NCBI GenBank assembly: GCA_963843315.1
Contig: CAWJJU010000005.1
Span: forward strand, 557,662 to 621,661
Length of the DNA: 64,000 nt
Direction: 5' to 3'
Origin: JAWVFM01 sp963843315
GTDB taxonomy: Bacteria > Actinomycetota > Thermoleophilia > Solirubrobacterales > 70-9
Below, piece after piece: positions 8,353-18,003 of this stretch (the stretch's first letter is position 1; each line of letters begins with the position of its first letter). A program made the translations under genes and the position numbers. The notes below the pieces were generated by a model that searched no databases, was not told the DNA's origin, and worked only from the letters and a program-made list of their open reading frames with translations.

Positions 8353-9321
8353 TCACGCGCTGGGCGCCTCACCCCCCGCAGCACCAGTCTGCGCCAGCAC
8401 GGGCAGCGGATGTCCGCGCAGGTACTCGGCGGCGTCCATCTCGCGGCCACCCGCGGGCTTGACGCGATCGATTCGCAGGACGCCGGCGGCGCAGCCCAGC
8501 AGGAGGGCACCATCCGCCGCCTCGAGCGACCCCGCGGCAACGTCGCCCTCACCGATTCTCGCCCTGACGACCCCAAGCCACTCGCCATCGGAGAGCTCCA
8601 GGTACGCCCCCACGTATGGCGTCAGCGCGCGGACGATCCGCTCCAGCTCGATGGCCCGCCTCGCCGGGTCGAGACGGCGCTCGGCGGGGTCGATCTTCTC
8701 GGCGTAGGTGGCCCCCTCCTCGCCCTGCTCGCTCGCCTCCAGCGGTCCGCGTGAGCGGGCCACGACCGCCCTGGCCGCGAGCTCGACCGCCAGCGCCGCC
8801 AGGCGCTCGCCCAGCGAGCCGCGATCGTCGCCGGGCTCGATCGCGACCCGCGACTCCAGGGCAACGGGCCCCGAGTCGAGCCCCGCGGTGACGCGGGCGA
8901 TGGTCACGCCCGTCTCGGCGTCGCCCGCCATGATCGCGCGCTCGATCGGCGCGGCTCCGCGCCAGCGAGGCAGCAGCGACGGGTGGATGTTCCAGAGCTC
9001 GGCCTCGCTCAGCAGCGGTTCGCGCAGGATCTGCCCGAACGCGCAGACGAGCGCCATCTCGGCGCCGGCCGCCCCGACCCGGGCGCGCGATTCGTCGGAG
9101 TTCACGTCGGCCGTCTGGTGCAGCTCGAGGCCCAGCTCCTTGGCGGCCACCGCGGCGGGCGGCGACCCGAGCCGGCGCCGGCGCCCCTGCGGGCGGTCCG
9201 GCGGCGTCACCACCAGAGCCAGTTCGAGCGCCCCGGGGGGCTGCTCGGCCGCGGCTCGCTCGGCGAGCCCGCGCAGCACTGCGGCGGCGAATTCGGAGGT
9301 GCCCAGGTAGGCGACGCGCAC
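8353..9321 (-). CDS. fmt: Methionyl-tRNA formyltransferase
   Basis: Formylates initiator Met-tRNA. The 322-residue protein starts MRVAYLGTSEFAAAVLRGL, has NIHPSLLPRWRGAAPIERAI (the SLLPxxRGxxPI signature with the active-site Asn-His) and, near the end of the catalytic domain, ATYAEKIDP. The C-terminal domain is the usual OB-like tRNA-binding region. It follows def after 7 nt; def-fmt is a classic pair acting on the same N-formylmethionine. A family-2 repeat follows it. Confidence 0.96.
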   Translation of the reverse strand: MRVAYLGTSEFAAAVLRGLAERAAAEQPPGALELALVVTPPDRPQGRRRRLGSPPAAVAAKELGLELHQTADVNSDESRARVGAAGAEMALVCAFGQILREPLLSEAELWNIHPSLLPRWRGAAPIERAIMAGDAETGVTIARVTAGLDSGPVALESRVAIEPGDDRGSLGERLAALAVELAARAVVARSRGPLEASEQGEEGATYAEKIDPAERRLDPARRAIELERIVRALTPYVGAYLELSDGEWLGVVRARIGEGDVAAGSLEAADGALLLGCAAGVLRIDRVKPAGGREMDAAEYLRGHPLPVLAQTGAAGGEAPSA

Positions 9322-9328
9322 GGCCGCC

Positions 9329-9958
9329 TCAGCGGTCTTCGCCGGGCTCCGGGTCGGGAGGCGTGTAGGAGCCGCCCTCCCGCAGCGCCCGCAGCGCCCC
9401 CTTGCGCTGCTCGCGCGGGGTCCGGTCGAGGATGAGGACGCCGTCGAGGTGGTCGATCTCGTGCTGGAGCACCCTGGCCTCCAGGCCCGCGGCCTCCAGC
9501 GCGATCCGGTTGCCCGAGACGTCCTCGCCGGTGATCAGCGCGAACAGCGGGCGCTCCACGTCGACCACGATCTTCGGCAGGCTGAGGCAGCCCTCCTCCG
9601 CGACCGCCGTCTCCTCGGAGAGCCACTCGACCTGGGGGTTCACGAGCGCGGTCGGCGTCGCGTCGGCGCCGGCCTGGAAGACGAGGAGCCGGTGCATCAC
9701 GGCGAGCTGTGTCGCGGCGAGGCCGACGCCCATGGCGTCGTGCATGATCGCGATCATCTCCCCGGCCTCGCGCTCGAGGTCCGGGCCGAACTCGCGGACC
9801 TCGGACGCCCTGGACTTCAGCGCCGGGTCGCCGAACTTCCGCACGTTCGCCAGCGCGGCCTCGCGCCGGGCGAGCGCCTCCTCGGAGACGTGCTCGCGCT
9901 CGGCGGCCTCCTCGCCGGAGACCTCTTCGGCTGTGAGCTCCTCGGTGCCCATCCCCAC
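9329..9958 (-). CDS. def: Peptide deformylase with acidic N-terminal extension
   Basis: Removes the formyl group from nascent proteins. The three metalloprotease motifs are clear: GVGLAATQ (77-84), EEGCLSLP (121-128, Cys124) and HEIDHLDG (His166, Glu167, His170). The first 35 or so residues (rich in Glu, e.g. LTAEEVSGEEAAEREHVSEE) precede the catalytic domain and are not part of the usual ~165-residue enzyme. An internal start would trim them, but there is no Met between residues 4 and 68. It lies 21 nt after priA and 7 nt before fmt. Confidence 0.95.
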   Translation of the reverse strand: MGMGTEELTAEEVSGEEAAEREHVSEEALARREAALANVRKFGDPALKSRASEVREFGPDLEREAGEMIAIMHDAMGVGLAATQLAVMHRLLVFQAGADATPTALVNPQVEWLSEETAVAEEGCLSLPKIVVDVERPLFALITGEDVSGNRIALEAAGLEARVLQHEIDHLDGVLILDRTPREQRKGALRALREGGSYTPPDPEPGEDR

Positions 9959-9979
9959 CGATGTTATTGGGGGCAGAAG

Positions 9980-12152
9980 CTAGCTCGGGTCGGGATCGAC
10001 CGAGATCGAGACGTCGCGCCGGCGCCGGGCCGCCGCAGCCTCCACCGCGCCGCGCACGGCGTCGACGAGCGGGCCCCGCTCGGGCGCCTTGAGCAGCAGC
10101 TGGCGGCGATGGCGTCCCCGCAGCCGAAAGCGCGGCGCCGGCCCCAGCAGGCGCGCCCCCTCGGGCAGGCCCGCCCGCAGTCCGTCCGCCAGCTCGAGGG
10201 CGGCTGCCTGTGCGCGCTGCGGGTCGGGCGAGGCCAGCTCCACCCGCACCAGGCTGGCGAACGGCGGATAGCCCAGCTCGCGCCTGCGTTCGAGCTCGCC
10301 CGCCAGGAAGCCCTCCGCGTCGTGGCGCGCAGCGCGGACGATCGCCTCAGCATCGGGGGCCAGCGTCTGGCACAGAACGAGCCCGCCGCGCGCCGAGCGG
10401 CCGCTGCGGCCCGCGAGCTGCGCGACGAGCGAGAACGCCCGCTCCTCCGCGCGGAAGTCCGGGAAGCGAAGCGTCGCGTCGGCGTCGACGATCACCGCGA
10501 GGGTGACGTCGGGGAAGTCATGGCCCTTGCCGACCATCTGCGTGCCGACGAGCACGCCGCAACTCATCTCGCCGAAGCGGCGCAAGAGCTCGCCGTGGCT
10601 GCCCCGCCCGGCGGTGTCGGTGTCGAGGCGCACCACGGGCACGTCGCCCGCGGCCTGCGCGACCAGCTCGGCGATCCGCTCGGTGCCCGCCCCGTGCCGC
10701 GCGACGCCGACCGAGCCGCACTCGGGGCAGCCGCGGGGCAGCGCCTCGCCCCAGCCGCAGTGATGACAGCGCAGCGACCCCGCGTCGCGGTGCATGACCA
10801 GCGAGACGTCGCATTGCGGGCAGCGCCAGACGTGGCCGCAGGTCCGGCAGCTGAGATGCACCTGGTAGCCGCGGCGGTTGACGAGGACGATCGCCTTGCC
10901 GCCCTCCGCCCCGACGCGGGCCAGCTCCTCGCGCGTGCGCGGGTGCAGGGGCGACGCCGCCGCCTCGGCCTCGCGCATGTCGAGGACCTCGACATGCGGC
11001 ATGCCCTGGCCGTCGACGCGGTCCGGCAGCGAGACGCGCTCGAGCGCGCGCCAGCTCTCCGGCCGAGGCGTCGCGCTGCCGAGGACGAACGCCGCCCCGG
11101 CGAGCTCGGCCCGGCGGCGGGCGACCTCGCGGGCGTCGTAGCGGGGATCGCTGTCCTGCTTGTAGGAGGAGTCGTGCTCCTCGTCCACGACGAGGAGTCC
11201 CAGGTCGGAAACCGGGGCGAACACGGCGGAGCGCGGCCCCACGCACACGCGCGCCTCGCCGGATCGCAGGCGCCGCCACTCGTCGAAGCGCTCGCCGGCG
11301 GCGAGGCCCGAGTGCAGCACGGCGACCCTCTCCCCCAGCCGCGAGCGAAAGCGGTGAAGGGCCTGCGGCGTGAGGCCGATCTCGGGCACCAGCACGATCG
11401 CGCTGCGACCCCGCTCGAGCGCCGCCGCCACGCCGGCGAGGTAGACCTCGGTCTTGCCCGATCCGGTGACGCCGTGAAGCAGCAGCTCGCGCGGGCCGGC
11501 GCCGTCGATGGCGGCGACCGTCGCGGCGACCGCGCCCTGCTGCGCCGGGGTCAGCTCGACCGGCGCGTGCTCCGCGCCGACGGCCACCGATGCCGGGCGG
11601 CGGCGTCGCTCGACGAGGCTGAGCTCCACGAGCCCGCGCGACTCGAGGCTGCGGATCGTCCCCGGGCCGACGCCGAGCGAGACCGCTTCGCAGCGTGCCG
11701 TCGACGTCGCGAAGGAGCTCCAGGGCCTCGCGCTGGCGGGCGCCGAGGCGCTCGCCCTCGGCGAGGGCCCGCGCTCCGGCGGCGGTGATCGCGACGTGGC
11801 GTTCGGTCGCCGCGCGCGGCGCCGGGCCGGCGGCGCTCGTGCCGGGCGGGGCCACGAGCGCGAGGCCCCGCGCGGGCGTGGAGCAGTACTCGCGGCCCAC
11901 CCACAGGCCCAGTCGCACCAGCTCGGCCGTCGCGCCCGCCTCGAGCGCCTCGATCGGCTCGGCCAGGCGCTCGGGCGGGAGCTCCGAGCGCTCGGCGAGC
12001 TCGACGACCACGCCGAGGAGCCGCTGCGGCCCGAACGGCACACGCACGATGCTGCCGACGCCCACGCCCTCCATCCCCTGCGGCAGCCGGTAGTCGAACG
12101 GTCCCCGCAGGGCGCGGGCTGTGACGAGCGGTTCGACCTTGGCGATGGGCAC
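9980..12152 (-). CDS. priA: Primosomal protein N' (PriA helicase), frameshifted as sequenced
   Basis: Replication-restart helicase. The first part from GTG 12152 carries the DNA-binding domain (PFDYRLPQGM, VRVPFGPQRLLGVV). After a shift near 11690-11700, apparently one extra base, the second frame runs to 9980 with Walker A GVTGSGKTEVY, the DEEHDSSYKQDSDPRYDARE box, the zinc-binding cysteines (CRTCGHVWRCPQC and CHHCGWGEALPRGCPEC), GTQMVGKGHDFP and QLAGRSGRSARGG. All eight expected cysteines are present. TACCGT lies 7 nt before the GTG, so the mRNA is probably leaderless; the gene diverges from a PH-domain gene 58 bp away. Confidence 0.9.
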
Positions 12153-12159
12153 GTGATCG

Positions 12160-12202
12160 ACGGTAGGCGCGGGCCCGGACGGCCCGCCGCCGCGTATATG
12201 AT
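12160..12202. promoter_or_regulatory. Divergent -10 boxes for priA and the PH-domain gene
   Basis: On the minus strand TACCGT (12165-12160) ends 7 nt before the priA GTG. On the plus strand TATGAT (12197-12202) ends 8 nt before the ATG at 12211. Both would start transcription at or next to the first codon. No clear -35 is seen for either. Confidence 0.55.
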
Positions 12203-12210
12203 CGCCCGCA

Positions 12211-12717
12211 ATGGCACCGAATCTCAGCCCCGGGGAGCAGATCGTCTTCGAGGGCCACCCGTCCTGGCGCGCGATCCTGGCCTTCTACATCAAGGGCCTG
12301 CTGATCACCGCGGTCGCCACCTTGATCGCGAAGCTCGTCGGCAACTCAGGCACCGCGGCAATCGTTGCGCTCGCCGGCGTTGCGATCACCCTCCTCGTCG
12401 GCTTCATCCGAAGGGTCACGACGAGCTACACGATCACGAACCGCCGCCTGCACATCCAGCGCGGGATCGTCAGCCGAACCATTCAGGAGACGCGCCTCGA
12501 CCGGGTCCAGAACGTCAACTACAACCAGGGGTTCATTCAGCGCATCCTCCAGGTCGGCGACGTCAACTTCGACACCGCCGGGAGCAGCGACTACGACTTC
12601 AGCTTCGACGGCGTCTCCCAACCGGAAGTGGTCGTGCACGAGGTCGACATCGCCCAGCAGCGCAGGGCGGCCGACGAGCAGGGCGGCGTCGGGCCCGCGC
12701 CCGGCAGCGCTCAGTAG
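12211..12717 (+). CDS. PH-domain (bPH2/YdbS-like) membrane protein
   Basis: A 168-residue protein: a short N-terminal LSPGEQIVFEGHPSWR, two hydrophobic helices (about residues 24-42 and 50-66), then a bacterial PH2 domain with TTSYTITNRRLHIQRGI, TRLDRVQNVNYNQGFIQRIL and GDVNFDTAGS. These are standard for the bPH2 family of unknown function, thought to act at the membrane. The start ATG is 8 nt after TATGAT, a good leaderless signal. The C-terminus is a short Gln/Gly-rich tail. Confidence 0.8.
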   Translation: MAPNLSPGEQIVFEGHPSWRAILAFYIKGLLITAVATLIAKLVGNSGTAAIVALAGVAITLLVGFIRRVTTSYTITNRRLHIQRGIVSRTIQETRLDRVQNVNYNQGFIQRILQVGDVNFDTAGSSDYDFSFDGVSQPEVVVHEVDIAQQRRAADEQGGVGPAPGSAQ

Positions 12718-12729
12718 GCCAGGCTCGCG

Positions 12730-13965
12730 CTAGGCGGGCGCGCCGGCCTCGGCCGCGCCCTGCAGCGACTCGACGCGATCCGTCTTCTCCCAGGAGAAGT
12801 CGGGGTTGTCGCGGCCGAAGTGGCCGTAGGCCGCGGTCGGCTGGAAGATGGGCCGATGCAGGTCGAGGTAGCTGCGGAACGCGCCCGGCCGCAGGTCGAA
12901 CTCCTTCTCGACGATCCGGGTGAGCTCGAGGTCGGATACACGCCCGCTGTTGAAGGTGTCGACCATCAGCGAGACCGGGTGGGCGACGCCGATCGCGTAG
13001 GCGACCTGGACCTCGCAGCGGTCGGCCAGGCCCGCCGCAACGATGTTCTTGGCGACGTGACGCGCGGCGTAGGCGGCCGAGCGATCCACCTTGGACGGGT
13101 CCTTGCCCGAGAAGGCGCCACCGCCGTGGCGGGCCGCGCCGCCGTAGGTGTCGACGATGATCTTGCGGCCGGTCAGGCCGCAGTCACCCACGGGGCCGCC
13201 GATGACGAAGCGCCCGGTGGGGTTCACCAGCAGCGTCTCGTGAAGGCGGTCGGGGTCGTAGAGGCCCGCGGGAAGAATGGGGTCGATCACGTGCTCGATC
13301 AGGTCCGGGCGGATCTGGGTGTCGCGGTCGACGCCCTCGTCGTGCTGCGTTGAGATGAGGACCCGGACGACCTCGGCGGGCCGGTCGTCCTCGAAGCGGA
13401 TGGTGACCTGGGTCTTCGCGTCAGGCCTCAGGTAGGGGACCGTGCCGTCCTTGCGGACCTCGGCCAGGCGCTCGGCGAGCCGATGTGCAAGCGAGATCGG
13501 CATCGGCATCAGCGACTCGGTCTCGTTGCTGGCGTAGCCGAACATCATCCCCTGGTCGCCGGCGCCGGCCACGTCGGCGTCGTCGGCCGAGCCGGACTCC
13601 CGGTGCTCGGCGGCGTCGTCGACACCCTGGGCGATGTCGGAGGACTGCTGGTCGACGCGCACCAGCACCTCGCAGGTGTCGGCGCCGAAGCTGGGGTCGA
13701 ACCCGTCGTAGCCGATCTCGCGGATGGTCTCGCGAGCGATTCCCTCGTAATCGATGTCGGCGTCGGAGCGGATCTCGCCCGAGATGACCACCAGGTTCGT
13801 GTTCACCAGGCACTCGCAGGCGACCCGGCTCTGCGGATCCTGGTCGAGCGCGGCGTCGAGGATGCCGTCGGAGATCTGGTCGCAGACCTTGTCCGGGTGC
13901 CCTTCCGTCACCGATTCCGAGGTGAAGAGGAACTCGTTGTCAGAGAGATCCGTGAGGTCGCTCAT
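12730..13965 (-). CDS. metK: S-adenosylmethionine synthetase
   Basis: Makes S-adenosylmethionine from methionine and ATP. The 411-residue protein contains FTSESVTEGHPDKVCDQISD with the active-site His, GAGDQGMMFGYA, and the phosphate-binding GGGAFSGKDPSKVDRSAAYA. Additional hallmarks are PTGRFVIGGPVGDCGLTGRK and YAIGVAHPVS. There is no obvious Shine-Dalgarno and only about 70 nt before the next gene, too short for and lacking the conserved parts of a SAM-I riboswitch. It stands alone, with the PH-domain gene convergent on the other side. Confidence 0.97.
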   Translation of the reverse strand: MSDLTDLSDNEFLFTSESVTEGHPDKVCDQISDGILDAALDQDPQSRVACECLVNTNLVVISGEIRSDADIDYEGIARETIREIGYDGFDPSFGADTCEVLVRVDQQSSDIAQGVDDAAEHRESGSADDADVAGAGDQGMMFGYASNETESLMPMPISLAHRLAERLAEVRKDGTVPYLRPDAKTQVTIRFEDDRPAEVVRVLISTQHDEGVDRDTQIRPDLIEHVIDPILPAGLYDPDRLHETLLVNPTGRFVIGGPVGDCGLTGRKIIVDTYGGAARHGGGAFSGKDPSKVDRSAAYAARHVAKNIVAAGLADRCEVQVAYAIGVAHPVSLMVDTFNSGRVSDLELTRIVEKEFDLRPGAFRSYLDLHRPIFQPTAAYGHFGRDNPDFSWEKTDRVESLQGAAEAGAPA

Positions 13966-14034
13966 TGTCTGCCGGCGCCTACCTTCCGTCCGTACGAGGC
14001 ATGTGGACGCGCGACTGTAGCGAACGGGAAAGGG

Positions 14035-15516
14035 CTAAATGCCGGTTAGCGTCAGGCGCACGCGGACGTCCAATCCAGCGCTCGACGAGGTCAGGGTGAG
14101 CCCAAGCGCGTCGAGGCGCCGGGCGTCGGAGGCGAAGCTCGCGTAGGCGGGGTTTTCGGCGAGGCCCGCAGCCTCGAAGATCGGCAGGAGTCCCGCGACG
14201 TCAAGGTAGGCCTCGAACGACGGCTTGAGTGCGAGGCCTCCCAGCGCCTCGCGGAAGCGGCCGCTCGACGCGAGCGACCCCTGCGGGTTCGAGAGCCGCG
14301 CGAGCGCCGAGGGCGTCCCCGCGACGTAGAGCCGGCTCCCGCTCACGCTCCCGGTCACGTCGGAGCCCAGCGAATGAAGCGCCTTCAGCGCGGTCTCCTC
14401 GTCGACTCGGTCCGAGGCCAGGCCGAGGGACGGCGGCGCGACCACGTCGCTTCCCTCCGCGCCGGGGCCTGGAATCACGGCGATCGCCGTCTCGTCCCCC
14501 AGTGCGGGCGCGAGCGCACGCAGGAGCCCGCCGGGGTCGGCGATCCCCAGCTGGCCCAGCAGCAGCGCGGCGGTCGCCGGAAGGCTCGAGCCGGCCTGAC
14601 CCAGCAGACCCTGCTCCAGGGTCGTGGGCGGCCCGATGCCCACGTAGCCGAGCGTCCCCGAGTCCAGGTCCTCCGGCAGGCGCGGCTTGAAGGCCTTCAG
14701 CCCGGCGAGGGCCGGCGAGCTCTTGCCGTCGAAGCCGACGTGCGCGGTGAGCTCGATCGACTGGGGCGTGAAGCTCGCGGCGAGCCCGACCGGGTTGGAC
14801 TCGCCGAGCGCGGAGAGCGGGCCGAGGGCTCGCAACCCCCTGCCCGCGACGAAGGCGCGAACGAGGCTCGAGTCTGGAAGCGAGGCGAGCGTGTCCGTGG
14901 CGACCTTCTCGGAGGAGAGCGCTCCCGCGCCGTCGCCGCCCGCAAGCTCGACCGACATTCGGACCGCGGCGTCGTCGCCGATCGCCAGGAAGCCGTCGAC
15001 GATCGCCGCCGAGCCGTGCTTTCCCCTCATGACGTCGACCCCCGCGACCCTGGCGGTCGACCGTGGATGCAGGTAGGACTGCGCGAACTTCGCAGCGCCG
15101 TCGGAGTCGCCGGCGGCGAGCAGCGCCAGCGAGCCCTCCGGTGTCTGCGCCAACGCGAGGATGTTGCCCAGCCAGGGAACTCGGCCGCCTCCACCGACCA
15201 CTCCGGCGGCCGACAGCGAGGGGTAGCCCGCGGTAAGGCGGGCGAGGATCTGGTGGGAGAGCAGCGGCACTCGCGACGCGAACGTGTCCGCGGCCTGGCC
15301 CGCGTCGCCATCCTGGCTCAAGTCCGCCTCGGCGTAGAGGGTCGCGCTCGCGGGAACCAGGGCGCGCGGATCCGCCGGCGAGCCCCCGGACCCACTGCTG
15401 AGGAGGGCCACGACGATCGCGACGATCCCCGCCCCCAGCAGAACCGCCCCCATCGTCAGCCGTCGCCGCGCGTAGAGGTCCAGCTCACTCGGTGGCTTGA
15501 TCGGAGGGAGCTTCAT
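14035..15516 (-). CDS. DUF3352-family membrane-anchored protein
   Basis: A 493-residue protein of unknown function. A short cytoplasmic segment (MKLPPIKPPSELDLYARRR) precedes one transmembrane helix (about residues 24-43), followed by a large extracytoplasmic part that starts ALVPASATLYAEADL, the recognisable DUF3352 opening. The body has two similar halves rich in Ala, Gly and Leu and no cysteine pairs. Its ATG overlaps the der stop (TGATG), so it is cotranscribed with cmk-der. A role in the envelope is inference from topology only. Confidence 0.75.
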   Translation of the reverse strand: MKLPPIKPPSELDLYARRRLTMGAVLLGAGIVAIVVALLSSGSGGSPADPRALVPASATLYAEADLSQDGDAGQAADTFASRVPLLSHQILARLTAGYPSLSAAGVVGGGGRVPWLGNILALAQTPEGSLALLAAGDSDGAAKFAQSYLHPRSTARVAGVDVMRGKHGSAAIVDGFLAIGDDAAVRMSVELAGGDGAGALSSEKVATDTLASLPDSSLVRAFVAGRGLRALGPLSALGESNPVGLAASFTPQSIELTAHVGFDGKSSPALAGLKAFKPRLPEDLDSGTLGYVGIGPPTTLEQGLLGQAGSSLPATAALLLGQLGIADPGGLLRALAPALGDETAIAVIPGPGAEGSDVVAPPSLGLASDRVDEETALKALHSLGSDVTGSVSGSRLYVAGTPSALARLSNPQGSLASSGRFREALGGLALKPSFEAYLDVAGLLPIFEAAGLAENPAYASFASDARRLDALGLTLTSSSAGLDVRVRLTLTGI

Positions 15517-16832
15517 CACCGATTCCTCGGAGGCTTGGGCACGTAGTCGATCACGAGCGGCACGCCCCACAGGCCGTACTCCTCGCGCATGCGGTTCTCG
15601 AGGTGGAACGCCCAGTCGCGCGAGATCAGCTTGCGGTCGTTCACCTGCATCGCGAAGCGCGGCGGGCTGCGATCGATCTGGGCGGCGTAGTAGAGGCGCA
15701 GGCGCTTGCCGCGCTTGGCGGGAGGCGGCGTGCGCCGCCACGACGCGCCGACGAAGCGGTTGAGCTCCGAGGTGGGGATCCGCGAGGCGCGCAGGTCGGC
15801 GAGGTCGATCGCCTTCGCTATCGCCTTGGGGACGTTCCGCCCCGAGAGCGCCGACGCGGTCATCACCGGGGGGCGCTGGCGCAGGCGACGCACCAGCCTG
15901 GCGCTCGCGTCCTCCAGGTCGGTCTGGGTGACGTCCCACTTGTTGAGGAGCACGAGCGTGGCGCAGCCGGCGCGCATCGCCAGATCGGCGACCCGGAGGT
16001 CCTCGGAGGTGACGCCCTCCTCCGCGTCGCACACCAGCAGCGCCACGTCGGCGCGCTCGGCCGCGCGCTCGGAGCGGATCTGCGCGTAGTAGTCGACGGT
16101 GCCCGCCACCTTCGAGCGGCGGCGAAGGCCGGCGGTGTCGATCAGCGTGATCGGGCGCCCGTCGATCTCGACGTCGGTGTCGATGGCGTCCCGGGTGGTG
16201 CCGGCGCGCTCGGAGACGATCACCCGCTCGTCCCCCAGGAAGCGGTTGACCAGCGAGGACTTGCCGACGTTGGGCCGGCCGATGACCGCCAGCGCGACCC
16301 GGTCCTCATCGCCGGCGCCGTCGGGCTCGGTGGTGGCGGCAAGCTCGGCCAAGCGGTCGAGCAGGTCCCCGGTGCCAAGGCCCTGCGCGGCCGACACGGC
16401 GATCGGCTCGCCGAGGCCGAGGCGGTTGAACTCGGCCGCCAGGTGCTCGTCCTCGACGCGGTCGATCTTGTTGGCGACGACGACGACCGGCACGTCGCCG
16501 CGGCGCAGCGCGTCCGCGACCTCCGCGTCGCCCGCCCGCAGGCCGGCCCTGGCATCGACAACGAGCGCGACGGCGATCGCCTCGGCGATCGCCCGCCGGG
16601 CCTGCGACTGGACGTCGCGCGCCAGCGAGTCCTCGTCGGCCAGGTCCACGCCGCCCGTGTCCACGAGCTTGAAGGTCACGCCGTTCCACTGGCACTCCAG
16701 CGACTTGCGGTCGCGGGTGACGCCGGACTGCTCGTGGACGACCGCCTCGCGGCTGCCGGCGAGCCGGTTGACGAGCGTCGACTTGCCGACGTTGGGGAAG
16801 CCGACGATCGCGATCTCGGGCAGCCGGCTCAT
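15516..16832 (-). CDS. der: Ribosome assembly GTPase Der (EngA)
   Basis: Tandem GTPase needed for 50S subunit maturation. Two complete G domains are visible: the first with GFPNVGKSTL (11-20), DTGG and NKID; the second with GRPNVGKSSL (near 185), DTAG and NKWD. The C-terminal KH-like domain follows (RLRLYYAAQIDRSPPRFAMQ). The length, 438 residues, is normal. It overlaps cmk upstream (ATGA) and the DUF3352 gene downstream; cmk-der is a widespread pair. Confidence 0.97.
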   Translation of the reverse strand: MSRLPEIAIVGFPNVGKSTLVNRLAGSREAVVHEQSGVTRDRKSLECQWNGVTFKLVDTGGVDLADEDSLARDVQSQARRAIAEAIAVALVVDARAGLRAGDAEVADALRRGDVPVVVVANKIDRVEDEHLAAEFNRLGLGEPIAVSAAQGLGTGDLLDRLAELAATTEPDGAGDEDRVALAVIGRPNVGKSSLVNRFLGDERVIVSERAGTTRDAIDTDVEIDGRPITLIDTAGLRRRSKVAGTVDYYAQIRSERAAERADVALLVCDAEEGVTSEDLRVADLAMRAGCATLVLLNKWDVTQTDLEDASARLVRRLRQRPPVMTASALSGRNVPKAIAKAIDLADLRASRIPTSELNRFVGASWRRTPPPAKRGKRLRLYYAAQIDRSPPRFAMQVNDRKLISRDWAFHLENRMREEYGLWGVPLVIDYVPKPPRNR

Positions 16833-17470
16833 CGCAGCAGCCCCCGCTCGTGCGCGAGGGCGGTGATGCGCTCGACCACCTCGTCGACCTCGATGCCGCT
16901 CGTGTCGACCTCGACGGCGTCCTCGGCCGCTCGCAGCGCCCCGTGCTCGCGCTCGATGTCGCGTGAGTCGCGCTCGGCCAGCGCCTCGAGGACCTCGCCC
17001 ACGTGCTCCCCGCTCTCGGCCGCGCGCCGCCTGGCCCGCTCCCCCTCGGCGGCGGTGAGAAAGACCTTGAAGTCGGCGTCTGGGGCGACCACGGTGCCGA
17101 TGTCGCGGCCTTCGGCGACGTAGCGGCCGGAGTCGATCAGCTCGCGCTGGCGCGTGACCATGGCCTTGCGGACCTGAGGGTGGACGGACACACGCGAGGC
17201 GGCGGCGGTGACGTCGGGGCGCCGGATCTCCCCCGTCACGTCCTCGCCGTCGAGGCGGACGAGGTGGTCGCCAACCTCAATGCGAACGCCCCGCGCCAGC
17301 TCGCCCACGGCGACTCCGTCGTCGGGGTCGACTTCCGCGCGCAGCGCCGCGAGCGCCACCGAGCGATACATGGCTCCCGAGTCCAGATAGGTGAAGCCCA
17401 GACGCGACGCGAGGGCGCGCGCAACGGTGGACTTGCCGGCGCCCGCCGGTCCGTCGATGGCAATGATCAC
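16829..17470 (-). CDS. cmk: Cytidylate kinase
   Basis: Phosphorylates CMP/dCMP. From GTG 17470 the protein (213 residues) begins VIIAIDGPAGAGKSTVARAL with the P-loop, then LDSGAMYRSVAL and YVAEGRDIGTVVAPDADFKV, all diagnostic. I chose this GTG over the longer frame from 17530 because the family starts right here and TATATT sits 7 nt upstream, a leaderless signal. der overlaps its 3' end. Confidence 0.95.
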   Translation of the reverse strand: MIIAIDGPAGAGKSTVARALASRLGFTYLDSGAMYRSVALAALRAEVDPDDGVAVGELARGVRIEVGDHLVRLDGEDVTGEIRRPDVTAAASRVSVHPQVRKAMVTRQRELIDSGRYVAEGRDIGTVVAPDADFKVFLTAAEGERARRRAAESGEHVGEVLEALAERDSRDIEREHGALRAAEDAVEVDTSGIEVDEVVERITALAHERGLLR

Positions 17471-17513
17471 GCGGCCGAATATAGAGTTGGCCTGCACGCG
17501 AGCGGAAGGAACC

Positions 17514-17837
17514 ATGCGCACCTGGGACATCTCGAGCCTCGAAGTCCAGCCACGTCAACCGCAGGTCCTCGACTCCGAGAGCGAGGGGCGGGCGATCGTG
17601 CTGCAGCTCCCCGCCGGCGAGATGCTGCAGGATCACCAGGTCCACGAGCGGGCCTGGCTCGTCGTCCTTTCGGGCGCAATCGAGATCGACGGCGGCGGCG
17701 AGAGCGTCTCCGGGGGAACCGGCCTGCTGGCCGTCTTCGACCCGGCCGAGCGCCACGAGGTTCGCGCCACGGAAGACGCGCGCCTGCTGCTCGTCCTCTC
17801 CCCCTGGCCGGGGGAGGGGCATCCGTCTCAGGGCTGA
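17514..17837 (+). CDS. Small cupin-domain protein
   Basis: A 107-residue single cupin barrel: LPAGEMLQDHQVHERAWLVV is cupin motif 1 with the metal-binding His/Glu pattern, and FDPAERHEVRATEDARLLL is motif 2 with its His. The specific ligand is not known. ATG 17514 has a clear Shine-Dalgarno (GGAAGGA, 4 nt spacing), one of few in this window. It diverges from cmk and converges with aroA. Confidence 0.85.
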   Translation: MRTWDISSLEVQPRQPQVLDSESEGRAIVLQLPAGEMLQDHQVHERAWLVVLSGAIEIDGGGESVSGGTGLLAVFDPAERHEVRATEDARLLLVLSPWPGEGHPSQG

Positions 17838-17885
17838 GGGCTCGGCTGCCGCGGTCGGCGCAGCAGCGCCGTCGCCTTCAGATCA

Positions 17886-17995
17886 CTGAGGGAGGGCGCC
17901 GGTACGCCTTTCGTGACACCGCTCATCGTCAGTGGCGACTTTCTTCCGCATAGCGGAACTTTCGCGCCATCCGCCGCGGAGACTGTTGCGGCTTG
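17886..17995 (-). repeat. Family-2 3'-end repeat, copy 2 (after aroA)
   Basis: Lies between the convergent cupin gene and aroA. It starts GAGGGAGG on the + strand and contains the 39-base block 17934-17972, 35/39 identical to 8229-8267, with the hairpin TTCCGC-ATA-GCGGAA. The first 33 bases are also alignable with copy 1, 24 of 33 matching. Confidence 0.6.
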
Positions 17996-18003
17996 CGCCG
18001 CTC

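Noticed and set aside
13966..14034. Possible SAM riboswitch upstream of metK
   Set aside because: The interval is about 70 nt, too short for SAM-I, and no conserved core of SAM-II or SAM-I was visible.
15820..15840. GGGACGTTC inside der as a further palindrome copy
   Set aside because: Only one arm matches by chance within conserved coding sequence; no partner arm at 44 bp and not at a gene end.
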